This document shows, in pieces, positions 10,357 to 19,189 of a stretch of DNA of 64,000 nt. The notes beneath the pieces are model-generated. The model searched no databases. It was not told the origin of the DNA and was given only the letters and a program-made list of their open reading frames with translations. The DNA is from Hallerella succinigenes (GTDB lineage: Bacteria > Fibrobacterota > Fibrobacteria > Fibrobacterales > Fibrobacteraceae): the NCBI RefSeq assembly GCF_002797675.1, contig NZ_PGEX01000001.1, positions 1,612,001 to 1,676,000 on the forward strand. The letters run 5' to 3'. Position numbers and translations under genes: made by a program. Position 1 is the first letter of the stretch, and every line of letters begins with the position of its first letter.

Positions 10357-10836
10357 ATGAGACACGGTGTAAAGAACAAGAAACTCGGTGTGAACGCACA
10401 ACATAAGCGTGCCATCCTCCGTAGCCTCGCGACTTCCATCCTCGAAAAAGGCCTGGAAGAGGATCAGCTCAACCGCCCTGTGCGTACGACTCTCCTCAAG
10501 GCTCGCCTTGTCCGCGGTGTTGTGGATCGCTTGGTGACCTATGCAAAGAAGGGTGACCTCTCCGCTCGTCGTGAAGCCGCTCGTATAGTTCGCGACCCGA
10601 AGGTCCTCCAGGGACTCTTCAATGTGATTGGCCCGCGTTATAAGGACCGCAACGGCGGTTACACTCGCGTGCTGAAGCTCGGTCCGAACCGCGCAGGTGA
10701 CGCTGCTGAAATGGCTTTGGTTTCTCTCGTTGAAGATGAAGTCAAGGCTAAGAAGGCTCCGAAGTCTGAAGCTCCGGCTGCCGATGCAAAGCCGATTGAC
10801 ATGGTCAAGGGCGCTGCTAAAGAAGCTGAAAAGTAA
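10357..10836 (+). CDS. rplQ: 50S ribosomal protein L17
   Basis: 159 residues. L17 sits near the tunnel exit. The N-terminus MRHGVKNKKLGVNAQHKRAI and the GGYTRVLKLGPNRAGDAAEMA segment are diagnostic. After about residue 125 comes a lysine/alanine-rich tail (AKKAPKSEAPAADAKPID) not found in the minimal family form. It is the last gene before the terminator at 10858. Confidence 0.97.
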   Translation: MRHGVKNKKLGVNAQHKRAILRSLATSILEKGLEEDQLNRPVRTTLLKARLVRGVVDRLVTYAKKGDLSARREAARIVRDPKVLQGLFNVIGPRYKDRNGGYTRVLKLGPNRAGDAAEMALVSLVEDEVKAKKAPKSEAPAADAKPIDMVKGAAKEAEK

Positions 10837-10857
10837 ATCGTTCTAGATTTCACAAGG

Positions 10858-10884
10858 ACCTGGCTTTAACGAGCCAGGTTTTTT
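10858..10884 (+). terminator. Rho-independent terminator of the ribosomal-protein operon
   Basis: An 8-bp perfect stem (ACCTGGCT / AGCCAGGT) with a 6-base loop is followed by six T residues, 22 nt after the rplQ stop. It separates the ribosomal genes from the polysaccharide genes. Confidence 0.93.
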
Positions 10885-10903
10885 GTATTTTATGACAACT
10901 ATT

Positions 10904-10917
10904 GAATTCATGAATTC
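10904..10917. promoter_or_regulatory. 14-bp perfect palindrome upstream of the export operon
   Basis: GAATTCATGAATTC is a perfect palindrome lying between the terminator and the Wza-like start codon (17 nt before it). Its location is where an operator for the polysaccharide operon could sit. It could equally be chance in an AT-rich stretch, and no matching copy was noticed elsewhere. Confidence 0.25.
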
Positions 10918-10934
10918 CTTGTGCGGAATAGGCT

Positions 10935-12119
10935 ATGTTTTTTAAAAATTCCTTTTTTGGGCTGGCGATTCTCTTTTTCTGCATGGCGAGCTTCGCTGCG
11001 GATTTGGGATCTTTTCAGACACTCTCCCAGTCGGCAATTCCTTCGGCGGTCACTCGTAATTCGGTGACGATGCAGCCTAGCTATAGCGAAGGCGTTGTGG
11101 ATTCCTCCTATAAGCTCGGGCCAGGAGATTATCTCGACATCACTTTGGAGAATACTTATCTCTCGGTAAAGGTTTATCCAGATGGAAGCATTATCATTGA
11201 AGAATGCGGATCGTTGAATGTGGCGGGGATGACCCTTTCGGAAGCCCGTGAAGCCATTTTGAAATTGGTTTCGAAACGTTATGACCCGAAGTATTGCTTT
11301 GTGCAGCTTGCGCAGTTGAAGAAAATTATTGTAAATGTGATGGGCGCTGTGCCGCATGTGGGGCAAGTGCAGGTCGAGGCGCAGACTCGTCTCAGCCGTT
11401 TGCTGAAAATGGTCGGTGAAATTTTGCCGGCGGGTCGCGATGAAGATGTGCAGGTGATTCGTGGAAAGGATACGCTCCATATCGACTTCTTGAAGGTGTC
11501 GAATGAGGGTGATTTTGAAAAAGACATTCTGATGGAACAGGGCGATCTGGTTTATGTGCCGTTTGCAGATATGAAGGGCTCGGTGACGTTGATTCTTTCG
11601 AACTACCGTGCGGCAATCCCGTATGAAGAAGGGCAGACGGTTGATTATTACTTCAATCGTGCGGGAGGAAATCGCATTCCGAATATCGGGTATCAGTCGG
11701 TGACTATCCGTGAAGGCGAAGGAAAGACATATTCTGTTCCGCTGCGCGATGCGGACAAAACGGTGGTGCCGAGGGGTGCCGAAGTGGAATATACGATGAA
11801 GCCGTTGATCGTGTATGTGGGCGGTGCGGTTGCTGGCGTGGGACGCCAGGATTACAACCCGTCTTGGCATGCGCTGGACTATATATCTGCGGCTGGCGTG
11901 ACGACGATTACCGGATCCTTTGACCAGGTGAAGGTGATTCGCGGAGACCGTGAAACGATTTATGTGAATGCAACGGGCGATCCGATTCTTCCGGGTGACT
12001 TTATTGAAATTCCGAAGAGCACTTATGAACGCTTTAAGGACTTTACCTTGTTCATGGGGACCCTTCTGTCTGTTGTGTCTTCGGCACTTACCATTTATCT
12101 TTTCTACTATAACAAGTAA
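10935..12119 (+). CDS. Wza-like polysaccharide export outer-membrane protein
   Basis: 394 residues. This is the likely outer-membrane exit pore for a capsule or exopolysaccharide. A signal peptide (FLFFC-type hydrophobic core, MASFAAD cleavage area) is followed by a Poly_export domain opening LGPGDYLDITLENTYLSVKV at about residue 60. SLBB-type beta-grasp repeats follow, for example around VNVMGAVPHVGQVQVEAQTR and LIVYVGGAVAGVGRQDY. The last ~20 residues (FMGTLLSVVSSALTIYLFYY) form a hydrophobic helix like the one that makes the Wza transmembrane barrel. No lipobox cysteine was found at the cleavage site. It is first in a co-directional set with the Wzz- and Wzy-like genes. Confidence 0.88.
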   Translation: MFFKNSFFGLAILFFCMASFAADLGSFQTLSQSAIPSAVTRNSVTMQPSYSEGVVDSSYKLGPGDYLDITLENTYLSVKVYPDGSIIIEECGSLNVAGMTLSEAREAILKLVSKRYDPKYCFVQLAQLKKIIVNVMGAVPHVGQVQVEAQTRLSRLLKMVGEILPAGRDEDVQVIRGKDTLHIDFLKVSNEGDFEKDILMEQGDLVYVPFADMKGSVTLILSNYRAAIPYEEGQTVDYYFNRAGGNRIPNIGYQSVTIREGEGKTYSVPLRDADKTVVPRGAEVEYTMKPLIVYVGGAVAGVGRQDYNPSWHALDYISAAGVTTITGSFDQVKVIRGDRETIYVNATGDPILPGDFIEIPKSTYERFKDFTLFMGTLLSVVSSALTIYLFYYNK

Positions 12120-12125
12120 TCTGCT

Positions 12126-13328
12126 ATGGCTTCCGAAACTCCGGGTTTGACCGAAACTCTTTTTCGAATTCTCAACAACGACTTGAAACATTTCAAGTTG
12201 TGCTGTGCTCTCGTTTTGATTCCGACGATTGTCGTCTTTGTGTTGGTAATGTGGGTGATTAAGCCGACTTATGCTGCCAAAGCGGTGGTGACGCCTCCGC
12301 CTGACAATTCTTCGATGAGCACTCTTTCGGGCATGCTCGATGGGGAGCTTTCTTCTTATGCTTCGCTGCTTGGCTTTGCTTCGGGCTCGGTGGATGCGGA
12401 TGCGATTTGGACGATTTTCGATTCGAAAGAATTGCAGGATATGGTCATTGACCATTTTAAGCTGGCGGAACATTACGAGTTCGATGGACAGTTCCGCGCA
12501 GATTTGTTGAAACAGTTCCGGAAGAACTTCGAGCTGTCTTTGACGGATGAAAACATGCTCGAAATTTCCATCGAGGATGAAGATTACAGGCTCGCTTCGG
12601 AAATGGCAACGTTCATGCTTGATAAAGCGGACTCGATGTTCAACGCGTTCAAGACCAAGCAGGCCCGTCAGAGCCGTGAATACTTTGACAACCGAATTGA
12701 ACTTTGCCTGAAGATGTTGGATTCTTTGCAGCAGGACTTTGTCAAGTTCCAGGTGGACAACAATTTTTATGAGCCTGAAGTCCAGATGGAAGCGACCATC
12801 AACTACTTGAGCACTCTCCAGACAGAACGTCAAAGTGTCGCAGTGGAAATGAATTACGAAAGTCAGTTGCGAGGAACGGATTCCAAGCGTTACGGCGAAC
12901 TTTCCAAGCGTTATAACTCGTTGAATACGGCGATCCATCAAACGCTCAACGGAAAGCAACAGTCGATGGGTTTGATTACTTTGAAGAAAAGTCCGCAGCT
13001 TGGCGCAGAATATATGCGCAAGCAAGAAGAGGTTAAGGTTCAGGCTGCTTTGTACAAGCTGCTTCGCCAGCAGAGCGAACAAATGCAGCTTGAAGAAGCG
13101 AAGAAGCTGACGAACTTGCACGTGCTTGAAGCTCCTTGGCCAAACGACAAAAAGGTTTCGCCACTCCGAGGTGCTTCTCTGATCTTTACGGTTTTTGTAT
13201 CGATGCTTTTGGCGACGATTCTTTGCAACTTCATTGAACTTGTGAAATCCCAGAAGGGAACTGGTTCCTCGCTTGAAAAGGAATGGGCGACTTTTGTGGG
13301 ATTCTTTAGAAGGAAGCGCGCGAACTAA
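12126..13328 (+). CDS. Wzz-like polysaccharide chain-length determinant
   Basis: 400 residues. This is an inner-membrane co-polymerase expected to set polymer length. One membrane helix lies at about residues 28-47 (ALVLIPTIVVFVLVMWVI), followed by the periplasmic KPTYAAKAVVTPP Wzz entry motif. A long coiled-coil-rich periplasmic part follows, then a second helix near residues 353-377 (LIFTVFVSMLLATILCNF). No C-terminal tyrosine-kinase domain is present, so it is the kinase-less type. The start is 7 nt after the Wza-like stop, and the stop overlaps the next ATG. Confidence 0.85.
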   Translation: MASETPGLTETLFRILNNDLKHFKLCCALVLIPTIVVFVLVMWVIKPTYAAKAVVTPPPDNSSMSTLSGMLDGELSSYASLLGFASGSVDADAIWTIFDSKELQDMVIDHFKLAEHYEFDGQFRADLLKQFRKNFELSLTDENMLEISIEDEDYRLASEMATFMLDKADSMFNAFKTKQARQSREYFDNRIELCLKMLDSLQQDFVKFQVDNNFYEPEVQMEATINYLSTLQTERQSVAVEMNYESQLRGTDSKRYGELSKRYNSLNTAIHQTLNGKQQSMGLITLKKSPQLGAEYMRKQEEVKVQAALYKLLRQQSEQMQLEEAKKLTNLHVLEAPWPNDKKVSPLRGASLIFTVFVSMLLATILCNFIELVKSQKGTGSSLEKEWATFVGFFRRKRAN

Positions 13329-14671
13329 TGTTCGCATGGATTTCCGAATATCCTGAGACAACAGTCCTTGCCCTGATTGTGGTAGGGCTGTTGTTTTATG
13401 TCTGGAAAATGAAGAAGGATTTCTTTTCCCCTGCTTCGGTCTATATCTTTTTCCAGTGCATGACCCTTTCAATTGCCTATTTGCAGATGGACAAGGCGAT
13501 GACGCCGTTCCATTTGAAGACTTGGGGCGTTTGGATTGGAGCTCTGGCTTCGTTTACGTCGGCATGCCTTTTGTACCAGTGGGTAGATTTCCAAAGAAAT
13601 TCTCTGCAGAAAGAGCCTGAGGAAGATAGCTTTGAGAAAATACGGCGTTTTTATAATTGGAAGTGGCATTTTGTATTTGCCGGTGTAACGCTTACGCTTT
13701 ATTTGGTGGGTGTTTTTTCGATCATCCAGAATGTGGGAACGTTGATTCTTTTTTCGGGTAATCCGAGTTACTGGACTTCGCCAAAAATCAATTATGGAAT
13801 TTCGGCGCATTTGTTTTCCAGTGCGCCGCTAGTCGCGATGCTTTTTGGCGTTGGCATGTTCAAGTCTGTGAATCCTTTCCGTTTGAGCCGTTGGATTTCT
13901 CGCGTGATTGCTCCGTCGATATGTGTGCTTAGTGTCTGTGCGTATCCGAGCCGTACATCGCTTTTTATGTGCGTGGGATTTTTGGCCATTCTGTTTAATT
14001 TTTTGCGTAAGAGAATCTCTGTACTCTTGATTGCTGCGTTTCTTGCTCTCGGTATTTCCGCTTTCGTGTTTGTGGCTTCGGCGCGGTCTCAGTATGCGGG
14101 GAGCAATTCGATGCAATCGATGACGATGGATATGGCGATGACGATGCCATACCGATACGTGGCAAACAATTATTGGAATTTGGATTATGCATTGAATCCA
14201 CCTACCGATCGGGAAATTCATCCCTTTACTTATGGAATTGACTTCTTCTCTGGAATGCTCGATTACCTTCGCGTTTCCGGGTCACTAAAAAACAGTTTTG
14301 GCTGGGATGGCGTTTTTAATGAAAGCGTCCAAAAAATTCCTGGATATAATACTACAGGATATCTGTGGGAAGTCTATAAAGATTTCGGTTTGTTCGGCTG
14401 CTTTTTGGTTCCGTTCTTAGTCGGGTTGGCGTTGTCGGTGTTCTATGCCCGGTTAAAACGGCAGATGACAATACGCAGAGTGATGCTGTACGTGATGCTG
14501 ATTTATTTTGTCGGATTCTGGTTTTTTATCGCTGGCTATAAACAGGGTATTTTTTGGGTGTGGGCCGTTATTCTTTGGGCGGTATCGACGCTTTGTGATT
14601 TACGCCCGAAAACGCTTTGCCCGGGCGAAGTAGATAAAGAGCAGAATGCTGAGAGCCGCGTCGCCGGTTAG
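13328..14671 (+). CDS. Wzy-like oligosaccharide repeat-unit polymerase
   Basis: 447 residues of strongly hydrophobic sequence with roughly ten or more membrane helices and a large loop in the second half (about residues 250-340). This is the layout of O-antigen/capsule polymerases that join lipid-linked repeat units in the periplasm. The family is so divergent that the call rests on topology, size and genes on either side rather than a motif. The start shares a base with the Wzz-like stop. The 3' end overlaps the opposing flippase gene by 72 bp. Confidence 0.72.
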   Translation: MFAWISEYPETTVLALIVVGLLFYVWKMKKDFFSPASVYIFFQCMTLSIAYLQMDKAMTPFHLKTWGVWIGALASFTSACLLYQWVDFQRNSLQKEPEEDSFEKIRRFYNWKWHFVFAGVTLTLYLVGVFSIIQNVGTLILFSGNPSYWTSPKINYGISAHLFSSAPLVAMLFGVGMFKSVNPFRLSRWISRVIAPSICVLSVCAYPSRTSLFMCVGFLAILFNFLRKRISVLLIAAFLALGISAFVFVASARSQYAGSNSMQSMTMDMAMTMPYRYVANNYWNLDYALNPPTDREIHPFTYGIDFFSGMLDYLRVSGSLKNSFGWDGVFNESVQKIPGYNTTGYLWEVYKDFGLFGCFLVPFLVGLALSVFYARLKRQMTIRRVMLYVMLIYFVGFWFFIAGYKQGIFWVWAVILWAVSTLCDLRPKTLCPGEVDKEQNAESRVAG

Positions 14672-15844
14672 GGCGAGAATCGGGATATGCCAGTAGGAAA
14701 TGCCGAGGGCCGGTAGGCCAAAGACGGTGCCGGCGTTCAAGATTCCACCTAAAAAGATCAGGAAGACGTAAGTCCAGAGGCGCTTTTCTTTGAGCATGGT
14801 TGCGACGAGACTTACACGGGTCGCTTGGAAAATCAGAGAAAAGACGAGCGTCGAAAAGCTGAATGCGCCGAATGCGAGAAGCTCCGGGTTTGCATGAATC
14901 GGCGCTGCGAAAAAGAGCGTCTTGATGCAGAATTCGGGGATTGTCCAGGCGGGGGAACAGCAGATCGCGATGAAAGCCGTGAAAACGGCGATGTCCTTCA
15001 AATGGAATTTGTCGTCATGGACTTCGTGCTTGGTGACGAGCGAGGACGAAATGAAATTCACCATCAGCCCTGAAGCCAGGACGATTAATTTGTTTGCATA
15101 ATTATAGGCTCCGAACATTTCACGCGGAGCAAAAACGTCCATGGCGTAGAGTCCAAGGGGCAAGTAGAGGAAGCTTGCAAGGCTCGAAAGGGCGAAGGGG
15201 AATGCCTTGGAAAGCATCAGTCGGATAAAGAGGATGCTCCGATGGGTGAATTTGAAAATGACCGGGCGAAGAGCCGCAGTCGCTCCGAATCCCCAAGCGG
15301 GCAGGGCGGCAAGGACCATGGATAGGGCGATCCCTTCGATGCTTTCTATTTGGAGGAAGAAAAGTGAAAATCCCATGACGCTTGAATAGGAAATCGTATG
15401 CAGGATCTTCGCTACGAGCAGTTTTTTCCAGAATTTGCCGCAGATGAAATACCAGTCAAAGAATGCGTGTTGGAACAAAAGCCCGAAAGCCATGATGAAT
15501 TCGCCACGGAATACTGGGTGGTTCCAGCGTACAAGGCACGCAAAAAGCATCATCAAGAGCATCGAACCGAACGTGAGAACGTACCGCAACTGGAACGCGG
15601 ACGAAAGCATTTTCCCCTGCACGACCTTTTTTCCGAAGAAAGCGAGCAGGAGGGTTGCCGTTCCAAAATCGGCAAGAGCTGTGAAAATCGTATAATCGCT
15701 CTGGAGGATGCCGAAGTAAGCAAACGATACGTTTCCGAGGTTCTTCGCCATAAAATTGCTGACGAGAAACGCAACCCCTTGAATCAAAAGGTTGACCGCG
15801 GAAATGAAAACTCCGATGCGAATGGTACGAAAAGCGCTTGACAC
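14600..15844 (-). CDS. Wzx-like polysaccharide flippase (MATE/MOP superfamily)
   Basis: 414 residues, about twelve hydrophobic segments. The N-terminus, IGVFISAVNLLIQGVAFLVS followed by FMAKNLGNVSFAYFGILQSD, matches the first two helices of the polysaccharide-transporter (RfbX/Wzx) family, which flips undecaprenyl-linked repeat units. It is encoded against the Wza/Wzz/Wzy-like set and converges on it tail to tail with a 72-bp overlap, so the two transcripts are complementary at their ends. Its upstream neighbour is tRNA-Leu on the other strand. Confidence 0.8.
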   Translation of the reverse strand: MSSAFRTIRIGVFISAVNLLIQGVAFLVSNFMAKNLGNVSFAYFGILQSDYTIFTALADFGTATLLLAFFGKKVVQGKMLSSAFQLRYVLTFGSMLLMMLFACLVRWNHPVFRGEFIMAFGLLFQHAFFDWYFICGKFWKKLLVAKILHTISYSSVMGFSLFFLQIESIEGIALSMVLAALPAWGFGATAALRPVIFKFTHRSILFIRLMLSKAFPFALSSLASFLYLPLGLYAMDVFAPREMFGAYNYANKLIVLASGLMVNFISSSLVTKHEVHDDKFHLKDIAVFTAFIAICCSPAWTIPEFCIKTLFFAAPIHANPELLAFGAFSFSTLVFSLIFQATRVSLVATMLKEKRLWTYVFLIFLGGILNAGTVFGLPALGISYWHIPILALTGDAALSILLFIYFARAKRFRA

Positions 15845-15905
15845 GCCCTTAAAATAATTGTTTCGCTCTCAAAAGAAATGCTTTTTTGTATTTTTGGCAT
15901 TCGAA

Positions 15906-15988
<83 letters not shown>

Positions 15989-16028
15989 TCTTTTTTTAAC
16001 CCCGAGTTTTTTCACTCATGGAGATAAC

Positions 16029-17282
16029 ATGACAGCTTCGATCAAAGAAACAAGCTCTACTACTCGCAACGTTGAAATTACGATTCCGCAGGAAGCCCTG
16101 AAGGCTCCGTTCGAAAGGAAAGTGACGCATTACCGCAAGGAAGTCCAGCTGAAGGGTTTCCGCGCTGGCAATGTTCCTCGCAACATCATCATCAACCGTT
16201 TCGGTAAAACGATCCGTGGGGAAGTGATCGAAGAATTGATGAACTCCACCTTGAGCGAAGAACTCAAGAAGGCGAATATCATTCCGGTTTCCCGCGTGAA
16301 GGTCGAAAACTTTAAGGATGACGAGCAGGCAGATATTACGTTCACCGCTATCGTCGAAGTCGATCCGGAAATCGAAATCAAGGATTACAAGAACCTCGGC
16401 ATCACGGTTCCGGCTGTTGTCGTTTCGGAAGAAGAAGTGAAGTCCGAAGTCGAACGCGTGCTCCAGATGTATTCTACCGCAGAATCCGTGGATCGCGAAT
16501 CCAAGAAGGGCGACGTTGTTGTCGGTAACTACCTCGAAGTGAAGATCGACGGCGAAAACAAGGAAATTCCGGAAGACCGCGAATTCCGCTCTCTCCTTGG
16601 TGAATCGGCTTCTCCGGGATTTGACGAAGGCCTCACCGGCACGAAGAAGGGTGAAACGAAGGACATCCACTTTGTGTATCCGCAGGACCACAAGGACGAA
16701 CAGTTCCGTGGCAAGACGGCTGACTTCAAGGTGGAAATCACCGACGTCCGCGAGATCCACGCCCCGAAGATGGACGAAGAATTCTTTAAGAAGGTTGGCG
16801 TAAAGGACGAAGCTGAACTGAAGGACAACCTCCAGACGAGCCTCCTCAACAACAAGAAGAACTCTCTCAAAAATAAGGCTGTGAACGAAGCGATCGACAA
16901 GCTCATCGAAGCGAACCCGTTCGACGTTCCGCATTCTCGCGTCATCGATCTCATCAAGTACACGCTCAAGCGTAATGCTGGCACGAACGAAGACATCGAA
17001 CCGTCTGAAGAACAGCTCAAGACTCTCGAACCGGAAGCAGTCCGCGAAATCAAGAAGCACCGCATTCTCGAATTTATCGCCAACGCTGAAAAGCTCAAGC
17101 CGACTCAGGCTGCTGTCGATGCTCGCATCGAAGAAATCGCCAAGGCTTACGGCGTGGACGCCAAGTCCTTGAAGGACCACTTCCGCCAGTCCGGTCGTTC
17201 TGTCGCTCTCCGCGAAGAACTCCGCATTGAACTTGCCGAAAATCTGATCGTCGGCATTCAGCAGGAAGAAGAAGCCAAGTAA
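16029..17282 (+). CDS. tig: Trigger factor (ribosome-associated chaperone/PPIase)
   Basis: 417 residues. It docks at the tunnel exit and shields nascent chains. The N-terminal domain holds the ribosome-binding signature GFRAGNVPRN (about residues 45-54). The FKBP-like PPIase domain follows at about 150-235 (KKGDVVVGNYLEV ... GFDEGLTGTKKGE), then the alpha-helical C-terminal arms. I chose the ATG at 16029 (GGAGA site upstream); an in-frame upstream extension would run through the tRNA. Next come clpP, clpX and lon, the classic quality-control cluster. Confidence 0.96.
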   Translation: MTASIKETSSTTRNVEITIPQEALKAPFERKVTHYRKEVQLKGFRAGNVPRNIIINRFGKTIRGEVIEELMNSTLSEELKKANIIPVSRVKVENFKDDEQADITFTAIVEVDPEIEIKDYKNLGITVPAVVVSEEEVKSEVERVLQMYSTAESVDRESKKGDVVVGNYLEVKIDGENKEIPEDREFRSLLGESASPGFDEGLTGTKKGETKDIHFVYPQDHKDEQFRGKTADFKVEITDVREIHAPKMDEEFFKKVGVKDEAELKDNLQTSLLNNKKNSLKNKAVNEAIDKLIEANPFDVPHSRVIDLIKYTLKRNAGTNEDIEPSEEQLKTLEPEAVREIKKHRILEFIANAEKLKPTQAAVDARIEEIAKAYGVDAKSLKDHFRQSGRSVALREELRIELAENLIVGIQQEEEAK

Positions 17283-17300
17283 CTTTTTAGGGGAAAATTC

Positions 17301-17885
17301 ATGGTCATTCCAACAATCATTGAAAACACCGGTCACGGTGAACGCGCTTACGACATTTATTCGCGTCTTCTCAAGGAACGTATCATTTTCTTGGGTACGC
17401 CGATCAATGATGAAGTCGCAAATAATGTGATGGCGCAGATGATCTTCTTGGAATACGAGAATCCCGAGAAAGACATCACTTTGTACATCAACAGCCCGGG
17501 TGGCTATGTGTCGGCGGGTCTTGCTATCTACGATACGATGCAGCATATTCGCCCGAATGTGGCGACGATCTGCGTCGGTGATAGCATCTCTATGGCGGCA
17601 ATCCTTCTTGCATCGGGAACGAAGGGCAAGCGTTATGCTCTCCCGCATTCCCGCATTATGCTGCACCAGCCTTCGGGCGCGGTAACCGGTCAATCGACCG
17701 ATATCCAGGTGCATGCGAAGGAACTTGTTCGCACGCGTGAAATGCTCACGAAGATTATCGCGGAACACTCCGGTCGTTCGATCGATGAAGTCCGTGAAAA
17801 AACCGAACGCGACTTCTTCCTCACTCCGGAAGAAGCTCTTGAATTCGGCGTCATTGATGAAATCTTCAAGCCGCATAAGGCGTAA
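17301..17885 (+). CDS. clpP: ATP-dependent Clp protease proteolytic subunit
   Basis: 194 residues. This serine peptidase forms the 14-mer degradation chamber. The catalytic serine lies in [16 protein letters not shown] (canonical GQAASMAA), the histidine in RIMLHQPSG, and the aspartate in the [12 protein letters not shown] region. It starts 18 nt after tig and is followed by its unfoldase clpX, so the pair is likely co-transcribed. Confidence 0.97.
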   Translation: MVIPTIIENTGHGERAYDIYSRLLKERIIFLGTPINDEVANNVMAQMIFLEYENPEKDITLYINSPGGYVSAGLAIYDTMQHIRPNVATICVGDSISMAAILLASGTKGKRYALPHSRIMLHQPSGAVTGQSTDIQVHAKELVRTREMLTKIIAEHSGRSIDEVREKTERDFFLTPEEALEFGVIDEIFKPHKA

Positions 17886-17914
17886 GTGAAATCACGAGCA
17901 TAAAGGCTGATTCG

Positions 17915-19180
17915 ATGTATAAAAACGGAAAGAACCATACTCAGATTACCTGCAGTTTTTGCGGAAAGCCTGCGGAACAGGTCGCAAAGATGATTTCTGG
18001 CGCGAACGTCCACATTTGTAACGAATGTGTGTCGGCGTGCTACAATCTTCTTTTGGACGACTTTGCGAAAGAGGCTTCCAAGGCTCGTGCGGAAACCGCT
18101 CAGGCTCCGCTCCCGACTCCGAAGGAATTGAAGGCTCACTTGGATGAATTCGTCATCGGTCAAGACGATGCGAAGATGGCTCTCTCTGTGGCTGTATACA
18201 ACCATTATAAGCGTTTGCGTTACCAAGACGTGAATGCTGGGAAAAAGGAAAAGGACGATGTCGAAGTGGAAAAGTCGAACCTGCTCTTTGTCGGTCCGAC
18301 GGGTAGCGGTAAGACTCTCCTTGCTCAGACGCTTGCCCGATTCCTGAACGTTCCGTTTTCCATTGCGGACGCTACCGTTTTGACGGAAGCGGGATATGTC
18401 GGCGAAGATGTGGAAAATATCCTCGTCCGTCTTCTGCAAGCTGCGGATTACGACGTGGCTCGTGCAGAACGTGGCATCATCTTTATCGATGAAATCGATA
18501 AGATCGCCCGTAAGACTGCGAACCCGTCGATTACCCGTGATGTTTCCGGAGAAGGTGTTCAGCAGGGTCTTTTGAAGATTCTCGAAGGCACGACGGCACA
18601 GGTTCCGCCGAAGGGTGGGCGTAAGCATCCGGAACAAAGTTTAGTACAAATTAACACTCGCAATATTCTGTTTATTTGCGGTGGCGCTTTCGAAACTCTC
18701 GATAAGATTATCGCGCACCGTGTGAACCAAGGCGGAATGGGCTTTGGCGCGGACATCCGTTCGGAAAAGGACAATTCCTTGTCGAAGCTCTTTAAGCTTC
18801 TTGAACCGGATGATTTGATTCGCTTCGGCCTCATCCCGGAACTCGTCGGTCGTTTGCCGGTTGTGGTTTCTTTGGAAGAATTGGATGCAAATGCTTTGAA
18901 GCGCATCTTGACGGAACCGAAGAACGCCATCGTGAAGCAGTATGTGAAGCTCTTCAAGATGGACGGTATCGAGCTGTCCTTTACGGATGACGGTATTTCT
19001 GAAATCGTCAATTTTACGATGGAACGCAAGACAGGTGCTCGCGGACTCCGCTCGGTGGTGGAACGTACCCTGCAGAAAGCGATGTATGAACTGCCGGGCT
19101 CGAAGACAAAGAAGCTCGTGGTGGATGCCACGCTTGTTAAGAAAGCTCTGTCGCAAGGCGATAAGAAAAACGTCGCCTAA
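17915..19180 (+). CDS. clpX: Clp protease ATP-binding subunit ClpX
   Basis: 421 residues. This AAA+ unfoldase feeds substrates to ClpP. An N-terminal C4 zinc finger ([10 protein letters not shown] ... CNEC, about residues 11-38) is present. Walker A is GPTGSGKT (about 128-135), and Walker B reads [11 protein letters not shown]. The sensor and IGF-type ClpP-docking region follows in the second half. Ordinary length; the gene lies between clpP and lon. Confidence 0.97.
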   Translation: MYKNGKNHTQITCSFCGKPAEQVAKMISGANVHICNECVSACYNLLLDDFAKEASKARAETAQAPLPTPKELKAHLDEFVIGQDDAKMALSVAVYNHYKRLRYQDVNAGKKEKDDVEVEKSNLLFVGPTGSGKTLLAQTLARFLNVPFSIADATVLTEAGYVGEDVENILVRLLQAADYDVARAERGIIFIDEIDKIARKTANPSITRDVSGEGVQQGLLKILEGTTAQVPPKGGRKHPEQSLVQINTRNILFICGGAFETLDKIIAHRVNQGGMGFGADIRSEKDNSLSKLFKLLEPDDLIRFGLIPELVGRLPVVVSLEELDANALKRILTEPKNAIVKQYVKLFKMDGIELSFTDDGISEIVNFTMERKTGARGLRSVVERTLQKAMYELPGSKTKKLVVDATLVKKALSQGDKKNVA

Positions 19181-19189
19181 GGATTTTGT

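Noticed and set aside
10908-13472. An 854-codon minus-strand open frame opposite the Wza/Wzz-like genes
   Set aside because: Arginine/histidine-rich low-quality product typical of antisense frames; the plus strand has coherent domains and signal peptide.
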